From Rhinopithecus roxellana (lineage: Eukaryota > Chordata > Mammalia > Primates > Cercopithecidae), in contig NC_044555.1 in the NCBI RefSeq assembly GCF_007565055.1, forward strand, positions 36,960,611 to 37,024,610: a stretch of 64,000 nt of DNA, in the 5' to 3' direction. The first letter of the stretch is position 1. Each line of letters starts with the position of its first letter. A program made the translations under genes and the position numbers. This document shows positions 24,331 through 36,916 of the stretch, one piece after another. The notes under the pieces were generated by a model. The model was given only the letters and a program-made list of their open reading frames with translations, ran no database searches and was not told the origin of the DNA.

Positions 24331-24637
24331 TTTTTTTTTTTTTTTTTTTGAGACGGAGTCTTGCTCTGCCGCCCAGGCTGGAGTGCTGTGCTGTGGCCGG
24401 CTCTCAGCTCACTGCAAGCTCCGCCTCCTGAGTTCACGCCATTCTCCTGTCTCAGCCTCCAGAGTAGCTGGGACTACAGGCGCCCGCCTCGTCGCCCGGC
24501 TAGTTTTTTTGTATTTTTTAGTAGAGACGGGGTTTCAGCGTATTAGCCAGGATGGTCTCGATCTCCTGACCTCGTGATCCTCCCGTCTCGGCCTCCCAAA
24601 GTGCTGGGATTACAGGCTTGAGCCACCGCGCCTGGCC
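24331..24637 (-). mobile_element. AluYRa-like SINE
   Basis: Full-length minus-strand monkey Alu. It has a small local duplication, 'gtgctgtgctgtggccgg', where the usual reading is 'gtgcagtggccgg'. The flanking duplication ctatgcttattttt is at 24320..24333 and 24638..24651; its first copy overlaps the T run. Confidence 0.95.
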
Positions 24638-24651
24638 CTATGCTTATTTTT

Positions 24652-26094
24652 AAATGTTTTTAAAAATAGGCTTATAAAGTTCTAGGGAAAGCTAAATATT
24701 TCACACTTCAAAGCATAAGTCTTAAAAGGAGCAATTTCTTGGCATTGATTTTTCAGTAAATATAAATGTTAAGAGTCCACTAATTGAAACAGAATAAGCA
24801 CAAGCAAAATGAGGTAGAGTAAAGCAATTAACTAAGAGAAATGTGAATCAAATACAGTTAAGAACCAAATCTTCACCTGAGTTTAGCCATTGTTACTTTC
24901 TACCCAATAAGTCAAAAAGCATGATTCAATATAATGCATCTTTTGCAATTTTATAAACCACAAAGTTTGAAATAGTGTGTAATCCAGACCTAGGAAAGAA
25001 AAAAATTTTATAGTTCTATCATTTCAGCTAAATCACATTTTCTGCCATTGTCATCTATACGACATATCTGTTATGCTTCCAATAATACACATAATTCAGA
25101 TGGCCTATTCACCAACATAGAATTTATTTGTAGAATGAATGGTTGTAGCAACAAGGAAATCGTGCTTTGTAATTTTTCTCTTTCTTGAAGCCTAACAAAG
25201 CAATTAAGAGAGGGAATGTTTACCATTTTGATGGGTGTTTAAACAGAATGCCAAACCAAGTTCTAGCTTAAATATTGTGTGGTATGATTATGTCTATGTG
25301 ACAGAGATACTATATAAGATTATCCTCTGCTGAACTATGACAACATCAAGCATATTATTGGATGACATATAATTTAGGTTAATTCTAAAAATCCATTTGG
25401 TTTTGTAAAGAATTTCTCACAAATTGGTCTTGCATGATTAAAATAAGTAAAGCCTCAATCAAGAGAAGTCATGCTAGCAAAATAAACTCCACCAAAATAC
25501 TTTAAAACATTTCAAATTAGCAACCAATGGCTTGTCCACCACCTCCTCTAGTTCTCGGAAAGTATATAATACACCACACATTAATCTAATATTGGCACTT
25601 CCCTGCTTAAATTGTATCATTCTAAATATAATTAGCCAATTACATTTTTAAAAATATGTTAATGTTAAGCATGCATTTATATAGATAAACTCTATGTAGA
25701 TTTGAATAAAAGTAAAAAATACTATTTCTTTAAAGAGTAGTAATAAATGAAGCATTTCACTTTATTACGTGCATTCCAGTAACTTTGGCAAACACTAACA
25801 TTTGTGGTGTTTCTTCCTCCTTCTACATGAGCTTGATGAGGCAAATTAATTTCAGATGCATCTAACTCTATGAAATTGATAAACTACTTTTACAAAAAAA
25901 ACTGCAGTTATTTGCAAAAGTCTTATATTCTCAAATAATAATGATAAAGGGAGTTTTCTGTAGCTGAAATTACTATTCTGATAAACACATGTTAAAACAT
26001 GCTAAGATGCCCTGTCTCACGTATAAATATGGAAAATTACATCTAGGCATCAATGAGACAATTTTTTCATCTATTCATTTCTTATTATTAAAAC
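24652..26094. other. AT-rich intron, nothing recognised
   Basis: No gene, RNA or repeat family that I can support. Confidence 0.45.
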
Positions 26095-26101
26095 ACTTTA
26101 A

Positions 26102-26415
26102 GGCTGGACAAGGTGCTCACGCCTGTAATCCCAGCACTTTGCGAGGCCGAGGTGGGTGGATCACAAGGTCAGGAGTTCGAGACCAGCTTGGCCAACATGG
26201 TAAAACCCCGTCTCTACTAAAAATACAAAAATTAGCCTGGCATGGTGGCATGTGCCTGTAATTCCAGCTACTGAGGAGGCTGAGGCAGGAGAATTGCTTG
26301 AACCTGGAGGCAGAGGTTGCAGTGAGCCAAGATTATGCCACTGCACTCCAGCCTGGGTGACAGAACAAGACTCTGTCTCAAAAAACAAAAAACAAAAACA
26401 AACAAACAACAAACG
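26102..26415 (+). mobile_element. AluS-type SINE
   Basis: Full-length plus-strand Alu ('ggctggacaaggtgctcac'), with an A-rich tail decayed to (AAAAAC)n. A short duplication, actttaa, is at 26095..26101 and 26416..26422. Confidence 0.93.
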
Positions 26416-26422
26416 ACTTTAA

Positions 26423-27489
26423 TAGTATCCAGTATCTGCAAGAGTGTAAGGGAAGAGCAACCTCATACACACTTAGTGGGATTATAATCTAGTTTACCCT
26501 TTTTGTCAGGCAGCTTAACAATATCTAAAAATACATGTGTTTTAATGTACATACAGAGAAGACAAATAGAAGATTGAAAGAGGACACATGCCATGCACAT
26601 ATCTGATTATTTTTATCAAGACTATGTAAAGAACATAAGAATAACTAAATAAAAATAATCAAATTTAAAAATCAGCTACATTTATGAATAGTATAATCAA
26701 GAGAAGAAAAACACATAAGTAATACATTTTTGAATAGGTATTCAACCATATCAGTAAACTTGAAAATGTATGTAAAAGACAAAATGAAGTTCCATTTTAC
26801 AATTTTCACATTTGAAAAATTAAAACATGGTGTCAAATGGCTATGGGATGTTGAGCAACAACTCTCTTGTACTACTGAGAGACTTCAGATAGGTTGAATA
26901 TGCTTATATCCTACAACTCAACAGTTTTAATAACAGGTAAATACCCAAGAGTAACTAAACATGAGCAACAGAAAGCATGTATAAGATAGTTCTTTGTAGC
27001 ATTTTTTGTAATGGTCAAGTATTATAAACAATATAACTTGAAAATATCAATAGGGAACTAATTTCTGTGAAATGTTCATACAAAACACTACAAAACAGTG
27101 GAAGTGGAGGGACTAGACTTACATATGCCAATAAATAAGAACATGCAAAAGGAGTCAACAGCAGAAAGGTCTGTACATGACTACACCATTTATAATGTGT
27201 AGTATATGTTGTAAAAATATGAAAAATAATAATTAGGGGTAATACACACCAAATTCAGAATTGTGGGTTACTCTGGAGAGAGGAAGCAGATTAGGAACAG
27301 AGGAGTATTCATAACTCTGAGAGTTCAATTTTTCTTTTCTTTGAGATAGAGTTTCACTCTGTTGTCCAGGCTGGAGTGCAGTGGTGTGATCTCGGCTTAC
27401 TGCAACCTCCACCTCCTGGGTTCAAGTGATTCTCCTGTCTCAGCCGCCCAAGTAGCTGGGATTACAGGTGCCCACCACCATGGCTTGCT

Positions 27490-27531
<42 letters not shown>

Positions 27532-28298
27532 GTAGATGGGTTTCACCATGTTGGCCAAGTTGGTCTCGAACTCCTGACCTCAGGTGATCCACCTGCCTCA
27601 GCCTTCCAAAGTGCTGGGATTACAGGCGTGAGCCACCATGCCCAGCTGAGAGTTCAATTTTTAATAATAAAGGGTGATGTGACACAATCATGGCAGAATG
27701 GTAATCTTTGAAAATATTAGGGGATAGAAACAATAATGTATTATTATCAGTCATTTTTCTTAATGATTGAAAATTTTACTAATAAAAATTGCACATTCCT
27801 TTTCATCCAACAGTTCCATTGTTTCCATGACAGACTAGTAATAGAGCATTACAATTTCTGCTCAAGGATATTCATTGCAGCATTGTCTGTTTTAGCAAAA
27901 ATCTGGACATTATCTAAATAGTTATGAACAGGATAAATCAGTCATGGTCCATCAATTCATTAGAATACCATGCCACTGCTAAAATAATGAGATATATCTA
28001 TTCTTTTTAATGTAGAAAATTCTGCAAGACATACTTTAAGTGGAAAACAAAACAAAACAAGACATCAACACTTGTGTATAGCAATACTCACTTGGCTAAT
28101 ATTTTTAAAATCATCTATATGCATACACATAAATGTTGGTATACAAATTTTGGGTGGAAGTAGACCGAAAAAGCTTTTAACAGAAATTATCTTTTGTAAG
28201 AGGTGCTTGTGAGCAGTGAAGAGAGGTGCCAAGGGAGACACTAACTTTTACTTTCGTATCTTACAGTGGTGTTTAAATGTTTTACCATGTATACACAT
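26423..28298 (+). mobile_element. Old L1M/L1ME 3' UTR sequence (interrupted)
   Basis: Both flanks of the Alu at 27334 look like the 3' end of an old L1 on the plus strand: 'tgtgaaatgttcatacaaaac', 'gggttactctggagagag' on the left, and 'aaggatattcattgcagc', 'agtggaaaacaaaacaaaac' on the right. The left part down to about 26423 is less certain. The two sides may be separate copies. Confidence 0.45.
27334..27645 (-). mobile_element. AluS-type SINE with expanded internal T run
   Basis: Minus-strand dimeric Alu. The A-rich linker between the arms has grown to an uninterrupted 38-T run at 27492..27529. The duplication ctgagagttcaattttt is at 27317..27333 and 27646..27662. Confidence 0.95.
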
Positions 28299-28316
28299 GT
28301 TATTACTTTTATTTCT

Positions 28317-28625
28317 TTTTTGTTTTTTTTGTTTTTTTTTTTGAGATGGAGTCTCGCTCTGTCGCCCAGGCTGGAGTGCAGTGGCCGGATCTCAGCTCAC
28401 TGCAAGCTCCGCCTCCCGGGTTTACGCCATTCTCCTGCCTCAGCCTCCCGAGTAGCTGAGACTACAGGCGCCCGCCACCTCGCCCGGCTAGTTTTTTTGT
28501 ATTTTTTGGTAGAGACGGGGTTTCACCGTGTTAGCCAGGATGGTCTCGATCTCCTGACCTCGTGATCCGCCCGTCTCGGCCTCCCAAAGTGCTGGGATTA
28601 CAGGCTTGAGCCACCGCGCCCGGCC
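28317..28625 (-). mobile_element. AluYRa-like SINE
   Basis: Full-length minus-strand monkey Alu with a perfect 18-bp duplication, gttattacttttatttct, at 28299..28316 and 28626..28643. Confidence 0.97.
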
Positions 28626-29114
28626 GTTATTACTTTTATTTCTAATATAACTAGTATTATCTTGGTACTGAGATTATGGTTCATTTTATTTTCTTCTTTA
28701 TTCTGAATGCCAGTATAATCTTCTTTGCAATGGAAACTAAAGAAGAGCTACTTTAAAAAAAAACAACAGCAACTAAAGCTTTGTCTATATGAAAATAAAA
28801 TGACTGATGAACTCATTCAATTTTGTTAAACAATTCTCTTCCAAAAAGAACCAGAGAAATCACTTAACATGAGTGGATCGTTCTGAGAAGACAAAACGGT
28901 CAATTAAGTTTCCTCTAACGTAATAGGCTAATACCTATGGCCTTTCTTGTTTAGGTCAGACAACTGAATCTCCAAAGTGATCAAAGACTTTGTGAAATCC
29001 TATGTGAATCCTTGAATGAAGGTTTATTATTCTGGGGAGGGAGTTTATGGCTTGAATATGATTAGAAAAGTATCCATTATTAACACTAAATTGTTTAAGG
29101 TGTGTGAAACGTTG

Positions 29115-29225
29115 TGTTAAGTGTATTGTATTGCTTATGTCATTTGGTCCTCAAAATAATCCAAAGAGGTAGGTAGTATTATTATATACATTACACAGAG
29201 GAGGAAACCTGATGGTGCATGAGTA
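29115..29225 (+). repeat. MIR fragment
   Basis: 'atgtcatttggtcctcaaaataatcc' then 'aggtaggtagtattattat' and 'acacagaggaggaaacctgatg' follow the MIR core order. The stretch 28644..29114 otherwise has nothing I recognise. Confidence 0.7.
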
Positions 29226-29349
29226 TGTACTTCCTCAATTCACAATCCCCCACCATTCTATAATATATGTTGCTTTGTAGGAAGTGTTAGGGGCAATAAC
29301 AGAATAAACATAGAATATGATTTGCATGCACTGAAAATTGCTGAGATTA

Positions 29350-29631
29350 GGCCGGGCGCGGTGGCTCAAGTCTGTAATCCCAGCACTTTGGGAGGCCGAG
29401 ACGGGCGGATCACGAGGTCAGGAGATTGAGACCATCCTGGCTTACACAGTGAAATCCCGTCTCTACTAAAAAATACAAAAAACTAGCTGGGCGAGGTGGT
29501 GGGTGCCTGTAGTCCCAGCTACTCGGGAGGCTGAGGCAGGAGAATGGCGTAAACCCGGGAGGCGGAGCTTGCAGTGAGCTGAGATCCGGCCACTGCACTC
29601 TAGCTCGGGCGACAGAGCGAGACTCCGTCTC

Positions 29632-29660
<29 letters not shown>
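29350..29660 (+). mobile_element. AluYRa-like SINE (plus strand)
   Basis: The only monkey-type Alu in the window on the plus strand: 'ggccgggcgcggtggctc', 'aaaactagctgggcgagg', 'gagatccggccactgcac', with a tail of about 30 A. The duplication gaaaattgctgaga is at 29333..29346 and 29661..29674. Three extra bases (tta) sit between the left copy and the Alu start. Confidence 0.96.
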
Positions 29661-29662
<2 letters not shown>

Positions 29663-29674
29663 AAATTGCTGAGA

Positions 29675-31627
29675 CACAACAAATTATTATTGTCTCTTAA
29701 AATTCTTCAGTTATATGTTCGCTTAAACCAAGTGGCAGAGATCAGAGTTGGCTTCCATAATAAGTAGCCAAGTCCTTTCTCCAATACCTGCTTATTTCAC
29801 TCATGCACAGGTTGGAGAAGTGGAATTCGGTGATTAAGCTCGAAGACCAACCTATTATCTACCCCTCACGGTTCTTCTTAAACTCTGATAGAACAGTTCC
29901 AAAATGATGTAATCAGGAAGGAGGTAAGTTGCAATCTATTTTAACTCCTACTACATAAGTTTTCCTTAAAAGTCAAAATTTTCTTTTCAGAAAAGAATAA
30001 TGTTTCTATATCCATAAATAAAACTTCAAGACAAATAACAAACAGTAGGATATTCTTACTATACATCAAAACTTGAAGATACAGTAAGGATAAATGTGTT
30101 GTATAAATTTTTCTGATTTAGCAATCAGAGGAGATAAGTGTGAAATTTTTACTCTACATTTCTATGTGATCCAGTGCAAGACTTAACTTCCCTATATAGA
30201 TTATTTGAATATAAATGAGGATAGAATGAAAATGTATTCATTATTTTATTACACAGTAGGTATGATACACATGATCATAATTTGCCCTTACCACATTAAA
30301 GCTTCACAATATTCTTACATTTCTTTGAAAGTCCAAAGTATGAATTTCTATTTTTACTACTTGTCACCATTCTCAGTAGATAGACAATGTTGAAAGAGAC
30401 TTCCAATATTCTTTCACATTGAAAGAAAATACAATATGTAAGTATTTTTGAATCTGTTCCTATCTCTTTTCATAACTTTTGATTCCTGTGAGAGTGGAAA
30501 CATAGTTTTGTGAGGTTTTAGCTTTAAGTATTGATGAGAGTAGGCTAGGTCAATTACAAAATATACGGTGATCACATGACATTTGTAAATTTTATAACAT
30601 TTCTTTTATCCAAAAGAATTATGCTTTTAATATTAAACAGTGAAACTTTAGTGAAGTCTTCTTAGATTCTACCACTATCACCATTTTGCTGAACTCATTC
30701 CAATCATCTTCTTAAAGATAAGATAGTAATTGGACTCAAATGAATTACTCAGTCCTATTTACCATTTTGAAAATGATGATCCAAACTAGGAAAATTTTTA
30801 AATCCTACAAGGAAACTTGAAAATGTGAGTCACATTGATTTTCTCGTTAGATTTTATCCAGAAGACAAAGCTTTGCTTATTATCAAGTCTTCTATTTTCC
30901 TGATTGCAATCTCATTTCCCTTGCCCTTGAAAAAACACATTTGCAGTGACCTCCAGCTTGTTAAATATTCAGCAGAAAGTTTATGGACTTTCCCATAACC
31001 TTGATTAAAAGCCTTCTGGGAAAGTAAATGCTGAAAGAAGAACTTTATTTGAAAAGCAACTTGAGTGCTCCATGCTGATTTCTGTTTCACTAATAGTACA
31101 TATAATCAGCAGTCACTGACATAAAATGAGGACAGAGGTAAAATATTGAAAAGCAATCTTTCTCTTTTCATGAGTTACTGTAGTAGCAGACTAAATGAGA
31201 TATTTACAACTTGATTTAGCAGAAAGAAGAGATTTATTTTTAAACCCACAGGAGATATGCATAAAGTGACTTGCAGATTCACACTCTACAAAAAAATACC
31301 AAGTAAATGCCCAGACATATATCCCAGTACACATGTATAAACAGATACTCAGAACACACAGTAATGATACACGAAACAACTAATGATGTTTTGAAACAAA
31401 ATAACTAGGAGTTTTGAGTATTTTAAAGGTGAAGATCTATGTGAAAACTAATAATTAAGACTAATTTAAGATGAGCTTCTTATATTTTATTAGTAATTTT
31501 TGGTTTGTCATTTATTCATAGTATTCTTTTGTTCTGGAAGTTCTCCATTCTCAGTATCTCAAGAGGCAAGGTAGTAAAATTTCCGGAATTTAAATGCACT
31601 GTTCATCTTCAATTAGAATCTTTGATA
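29675..31627. other. AT-rich intron, nothing recognised
   Basis: Unique-looking sequence without exon signals or a repeat I can name. Confidence 0.45.
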
Positions 31628-31650
31628 TATAGATAGATAGATAGACAGAC

Positions 31651-31681
<31 letters not shown>

Positions 31682-31697
31682 CACACACACACACAGA
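31628..31697. repeat. Compound microsatellite (GATA)n-(GACA)n-(CA)n
   Basis: 'atagatagatagatagacag' continues as GATA units to about 31680, then passes directly into (AC)n up to 31696. Confidence 0.95.
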
Positions 31698-31814
31698 ATT
31701 CTGGCAAATATATGAAATTATAAACACATATAAAAGAACAAATGCAACAGTTTAAAACACAATGTTAATTATTTTTCTTGTATTGGCCTAAGAAGCAACT
31801 GTGAAATTTAGCAG

Positions 31815-32535
31815 TTGTACCTTATAGACGCTGTAAGTTGTCTGTTTACTCTGTTGATAGTTATTTTGCTGTGCAGAAGCTCTTTCATTAAATTAGATTC
31901 CCATTTGTCAATGTTTGCTTTTGTTGCACTTGCTTTTGTGGTCTTGAAATCTTTGCCAGTTCCTATGTCGAGAATGGATTGCTTAGCTTGTACTCCATGG
32001 TTTTATGGTTTGGGGTTTTACATTGAAATCTTTAACCCATCTTGTGTTGATTTTTGTATATGGTGTAAGGAAGCAGTCCAGCTTCAGTCTTCTGCATATA
32101 CCCAGTTATCCCATCACCATTTATTGAATAGGGAGTTCTTTCTCCATTGCTTGTTTTTCTCAGCTTTATCAAGGACCAGATGATTGTATGTGTGTGAACT
32201 TACTTCTGGGCTCTCTATTCTGTTTCATTGGTCTATGTGCCTGTTTTTATACCAGTACCATGTTGTCTTGGTTACTGGATCCTTGTAGTATAGTTTGAAT
32301 CAGAGTAGTGTGACGACTCCTGCTTTGTTCTTTTTAAGAATCGCCTTGACTATTTGGGCTCTTTTTTGGTTCCATATGAATTTTAAAATAGCTTTTTCTA
32401 GTTCTGTGAAGAATGTAATTGGTAGTTTGATAGGAATAGAATTGAATCTGTAAATTGCTTTGGGTAACATGGTCATTTTAATGATATTGATTCTTCCTAT
32501 CTATGAGCTTGAAATGTTTTTCTATTTGTTCGTGT
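31815..32535 (-). mobile_element. Internal L1 ORF2 fragment, without 3' end
   Basis: The plus strand is the complement of L1 ORF2 ('ttattttgctgtgcagaagc', 'cattggtctatgtgcctg', 'ccagtaccatgttgtcttgg'). Neither the 3' UTR nor a poly(A) tail is attached, which suggests later deletion or a fragment left by 5' inversion. Target duplications were not found. Confidence 0.9.
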
Positions 32536-34620
32536 CACCTAGGTCACAGAGTTACTGACAGAACCTAAACTATATATCAGGTCCCCTTTTTTCTAATCAT
32601 ATTCTTTCCACTGAATATACAGTACCAAACAGTTGTGCATGTATTAATTTGATAACAGAATTAATCTTTCCTTCAAAAGCAGAAAGGAGTAAGGGACATG
32701 AAGGATTAATTCATGTATCCAGCTTAAGGCCATTTACTTTTTCACAAAAATGATTGTATCGCTTTAAAGCCATTTTTACATTTGCTTAAAGTAAAAACAT
32801 AGATTCAAGGACAAAAAAGCAGAATACAAATGAAGCATTATCATTTGATCCATAGTAATTTTTCAAAACTTCAAATTATTGCTTCAAGAACCCTCATGTT
32901 TGCCTAACACTATCTTCATTAGATAATTACTTGTTATAAATCAGCACAGGCTGAAGTCTGATAGGGCATTCAGCATTCCAGATGTACAGAAGTTTCTTTA
33001 CTAACTTCAAGATAAAATCTTTTAAAACAAATTGCACTGATTAAAAAACATAGTCTTTATGCTTTCTGTGTAATTTTTTAAATAAAAGAAGGCATATTGC
33101 CTTGTGGTTACTAGCAATAAGTCACCTTAAAATATTACAATGAAATGGCTTGGTCTCATATAATACAGCCATTGTAAAGAAATTTATAAAAATATTCTTA
33201 AAATTTGCAATGAAACACTCTTGTAATAAAGTAAAACAAAATTGTGCTGCCATGTCTATACAAGAAAAAAAATGCAACATTAAAAATGTTTTATTTCTGT
33301 GAAGATTTGGAGTTATAAAAATGCCAAATATACTTCTTATTCCTTCCTGTTGAGAGTAAGTTAGTTTGCTTCATCTTCAATATATTCAATATTCCCCCAC
33401 ACCTTGAGGACAAATGTTTATTTGTACTTATGCCTATGTGACAATAAGCCTGATTATAAGTTTGCAATGACACATCATCAATCTCTTCTAACATCTCAAA
33501 AAGTAGTCTGTAAATTTAAATATGAAAAAAATAAAATTTTGACTATATATTTATTATTGCTGGTGCTATTGTAAGACGTGAAACTATTCATCTCTGGGAA
33601 AACTTCGGATGGTTAATTTGAGAATGCTAAAATAATTTGAAATAAACAAAATAATCAATAAGTTTTAAACTATATGAAGTTTTAATTCAAAGGAGCCACA
33701 ATGTTCTTAACTTGGCTATCTTTGATTCCTACCATGGAATAGAAAAAGCCACATAGTGTGAGCGATGAAAACACACCTGCCTACAATTTCCTTAAGCATC
33801 TATATTCAGAAAACATGCATACTAAAAACATAGACTTCCCTTCATTTTATGCCCATTAGACTCAAGGCACAAAGCCTCCTAAAATATACTGGGAGGACAT
33901 TGCAACAAAAATGAATGGTAATCATTTAAAAAGATGCAAGAGCAAATAGTCAATACTTCTTCACTCTTTGGAATTAAACTAGGATATATAAGTAAGCATT
34001 AAGATTAAAAAAAAAGAAATCTTACACATAATCAGCAGTTACCTAATTAAAGTTCCTATCATAGAATACATCCACATTGAATAGCTAAGCAAATATGTTT
34101 CCTAAAACTATGAGGACTTTAACAGCAGGACATTTCTTTTTTATGACTCAATTGCATACACAACACACAAATTCTTCTGGATATAGGCAAAAGCAGTCAA
34201 ATAAAACAGTCCAGCACACCACATTTAATGGAAAACTTATCTGCATCTTTTTTGTCTACTTTCTGTGACTTTCTTGGCTTCCTTTGTTCACCTTTCCCAG
34301 TCTGATAATTGTTTGCAAAAGTTGACACTTCAACACTAGCAACGATCCAGAAGAATTCTTAATCTGCTTTAGTGTAATAGGAACCACAGTGACTTCACCT
34401 GCAGAGATGTTTGCTGACTTGATTAGTTGACAGTGCAGCTGGTACTCTGTTTTGCTAATGCCCTATCTGCCCTGTTATTCTTCTGATCAGTTTCCTAGAA
34501 ATGAAGAGTTTCTCTATAGTTGAACACCTAAAATAAAAGTGGCATTTATGTTCACCTAGATGACATGAGTGACATATAAATGGAGTGGATTGTTTTTCAA
34601 ATAAAAATTATTGGAAAAAG
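32536..34620. other. AT-rich intron, nothing recognised
   Basis: No gene or named repeat could be supported. Confidence 0.45.
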
Positions 34621-34949
34621 GACGGGCACGGTGGCTCACGCCTGTAATCCCAGCACTTTGAGGGGCCAGCACTTTGCGGGGCCGAGGTGGGCGGATCATG
34701 AAGTCAGGAGTTTGGGACCATCCTGGCTAACATGGTGAAACCCCATCTCTACTAAAAATACAAAAAAATTAGCCGGGCGTGGTGGTGGGTGCCTGTAATC
34801 CCAGCTACTCGGGAGGCTGAGGCAGGAGAATGGCGTGAACCTGGGAGGCGGAGCTTGCAGTGAGCCAAGATCGTGCCACTGCACTCCAGCCTGAGTGACA
34901 GAGCGAGACTCTGTCTCAATAAATAAATAAATAAATAAATAAATAAAAA
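34621..34949 (+). mobile_element. AluY-type SINE with (TAAA)n tail
   Basis: Full-length plus-strand Alu of general AluY type ('aaaaattagccgggcgtgg', 'gcggagcttgcagtgagcc'). The tail has become (AATA)n at about 34917..34948. The left arm contains a 16-bp tandem duplication (see separate entry). Confidence 0.95.
34650..34681 (+). repeat. 16-bp tandem duplication within Alu
   Basis: ccagcactttgagggg (34650..34665) is followed at once by ccagcactttgcgggg (34666..34681), one mismatch. The usual Alu has this motif once. Confidence 0.93.
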
Positions 34950-35289
34950 TAAGATGTGTGGATTTTTGTGCACATGTGCACATTTGTGTGTGTGGACAGA
35001 TATACAGAAAGAAGAGAAAGTCTCTTTATTGAAGAATCAAGCAAATATGCACTGACCTTCAAAACTTTCTGTAATGTTTTTCTGCACTTTACTATGAGGC
35101 TTACCTCAAAATCCCTATAATACAAACTCCAGTATGGTAAAATTTTATGTATCTTAAAACATAATATACTGTGTTTGAGGCTTTAGGACAGATTGTCATG
35201 AGTTATTTTAATGCCTCAGTTTATCATGGCCAATTGCTGCTCTGCTCTCCTTCATCTTTACCTGGGTCAGCTGCTAAGCACATTTGTTA

Positions 35290-35460
35290 GAACTTTGGTA
35301 CCCAAAGTGTATCCCCCACACCAACAGCATTCATATACCCTGGGGACTTGTTAGAAATGAAAACTCTCTGGTCCCTACACTCGACTGGTGAGTTTGCATT
35401 TTAACAAAATTTCTGGGTGGTCTGTATGGCATGCGAAACTGAAAAGTACTGTGTGAGAAC
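35290..35460 (+). mobile_element. MER5A-like DNA transposon fragment
   Basis: 'cccaaagtgtatcccccac', 'caacagcattcatatacc', 'ggggacttgttagaaatg' and 'gcattttaacaaaatttc' match the hAT-Charlie non-autonomous MER5A in order. Confidence 0.8.
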
Positions 35461-35514
35461 ATGATTATCTTATAAAATATTTTTAAATGCTGTAAATATA
35501 TGTATATACGCAAA

Positions 35515-35690
35515 GACATGTATTTTCATTTAATACAACAATGTTACAAAGTAACTGTTTTATGATTCCCATTTTAAGGATGCAGAGAACTGAGGCACAG
35601 GAAGCCTAAATGTCTTGTCAAATGTCATACTACTAGGAAGAAGCAGACTTGAGATTCTAGTCCAGGCAATCTGTTCCCACTCCAATAGAA
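35515..35690 (+). repeat. MIR SINE
   Basis: 'gattcccattttaaggatgc', 'gaactgaggcacaggaag', 'gtcttgtcaaatgtcatac' and 'agattctagtccaggcaatc' are MIR 3' motifs in order. Confidence 0.85.
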
Positions 35691-36801
35691 TGCTTCTCTT
35701 CATAATGAGTTATTTAGTCATACATACTTTAATAGCCACTAAGATGTGTTTTGTAGATAAGAGACTAAGAAAGAAATAAAAGAATTAAACATATCTGCAT
35801 CTCTTACATTTTAATGTATTTTTGAAATTTTATGGGTGTTAAAATTCTCCAATTTCAAAAAAAAATCTTTCTGGGAGTAGACAGAGAAATTCAAGGTCTT
35901 TAAAACAAGGTCTCTGAAGGTCAACTTTTTTTTTTTTCTTTCTGCAAAAAATAGTATTGCTAAAGCAGCTCTGAAATTTCAGTTTCAAGCATATGATAAA
36001 TTTCACTTATGCAGTGGTCCAATTCTCTGCCTTGAAAGCAGTATGTTTTTACCCTATATTGAGTACTAACACATAGACAGATTCACCTGAGACTGTTGGA
36101 CATTATGGGATCTTTCTAGATGAAAGGGTTTTTTTTTACTTAGCCACAGTTCATGTCCTTTGAAACCCTGAGGGGAGTTTCCAAAAAGTTACATGGGTAT
36201 TGAATCGGGCTTAGTGTGTTTAAGATCTTTCGCCATGATATTTAGATTTCAGATATTATATTTCAGAAGTTAAGCTGTTTTGCAAAAATGTAATGGCTAG
36301 TTATTTCAGAAGGGAAGACTTAATAGTTTAATACTATGGCACTTTGAATTGAAATTTCAATATTTGGATTTAATTTGGGTCGAATCCTAAAGCTCCAATT
36401 TTCTACTTGAATAAAAACATATTTGTGTGACATTTTTCAGTGTATCCTGTTCTGTCCAATGCAATTCATAATCAACTGGGGGAAGAGAAATGAGAAAACA
36501 TTATTCCTGCAAAGTTTGCAATGGATTTAAGCTAGTAAAAGTTTTATAGAAGATCATCTGAATGAAAAAACAAACACAAACAGCTGAATCAAATACATGA
36601 TTCATCCAAAAACTGAGAATGCCTTTGGTGCATTCTTATATCAAAAATATCTCTAATGAGTACTCTGTCCTTGTAACTACAGTCTGAATTAGGCAAAGAT
36701 CCCTGAATTCCTTGTTAATATTTAACTTCGTCTTTAAAAATTAGATTAATTAGCTACATTCTTTAAAAGAATGTAGAAGACATGTATGTACCTCTGTAAA
36801 G
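35691..36801. other. AT-rich intron, nothing recognised
   Basis: Only short hairpins, for example 10-bp arms ctacattctt and aagaatgtag at 36754..36776, too short to mean much in AT-rich DNA. Confidence 0.45.
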
Positions 36802-36812
36802 TTGAATCCTCC

Positions 36813-36876
36813 CAGGTTGCAGTGAGCTGAGATCGCGCCACTGCACTCCGGCCTGGGTGACAGAGTGAGATTCTGT

Positions 36877-36905
<29 letters not shown>
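36813..36905 (+). mobile_element. Severely 5'-truncated Alu (last ~70 bp plus tail)
   Basis: Only 'ggttgcagtgagctgagatc' to 'gagattctgtctc' and a 26-A tail remain. Near-perfect flanks ttga(a/c)tcctcc at 36802..36812 and 36906..36916 show it was inserted in truncated form rather than trimmed later. Confidence 0.9.
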
Positions 36906-36907
<2 letters not shown>

Positions 36908-36916
36908 GACTCCTCC

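Noticed and set aside
36754..36776. A 10-bp-arm hairpin
   Set aside because: It is short and AT-rich, so expected by chance in a window of this size.
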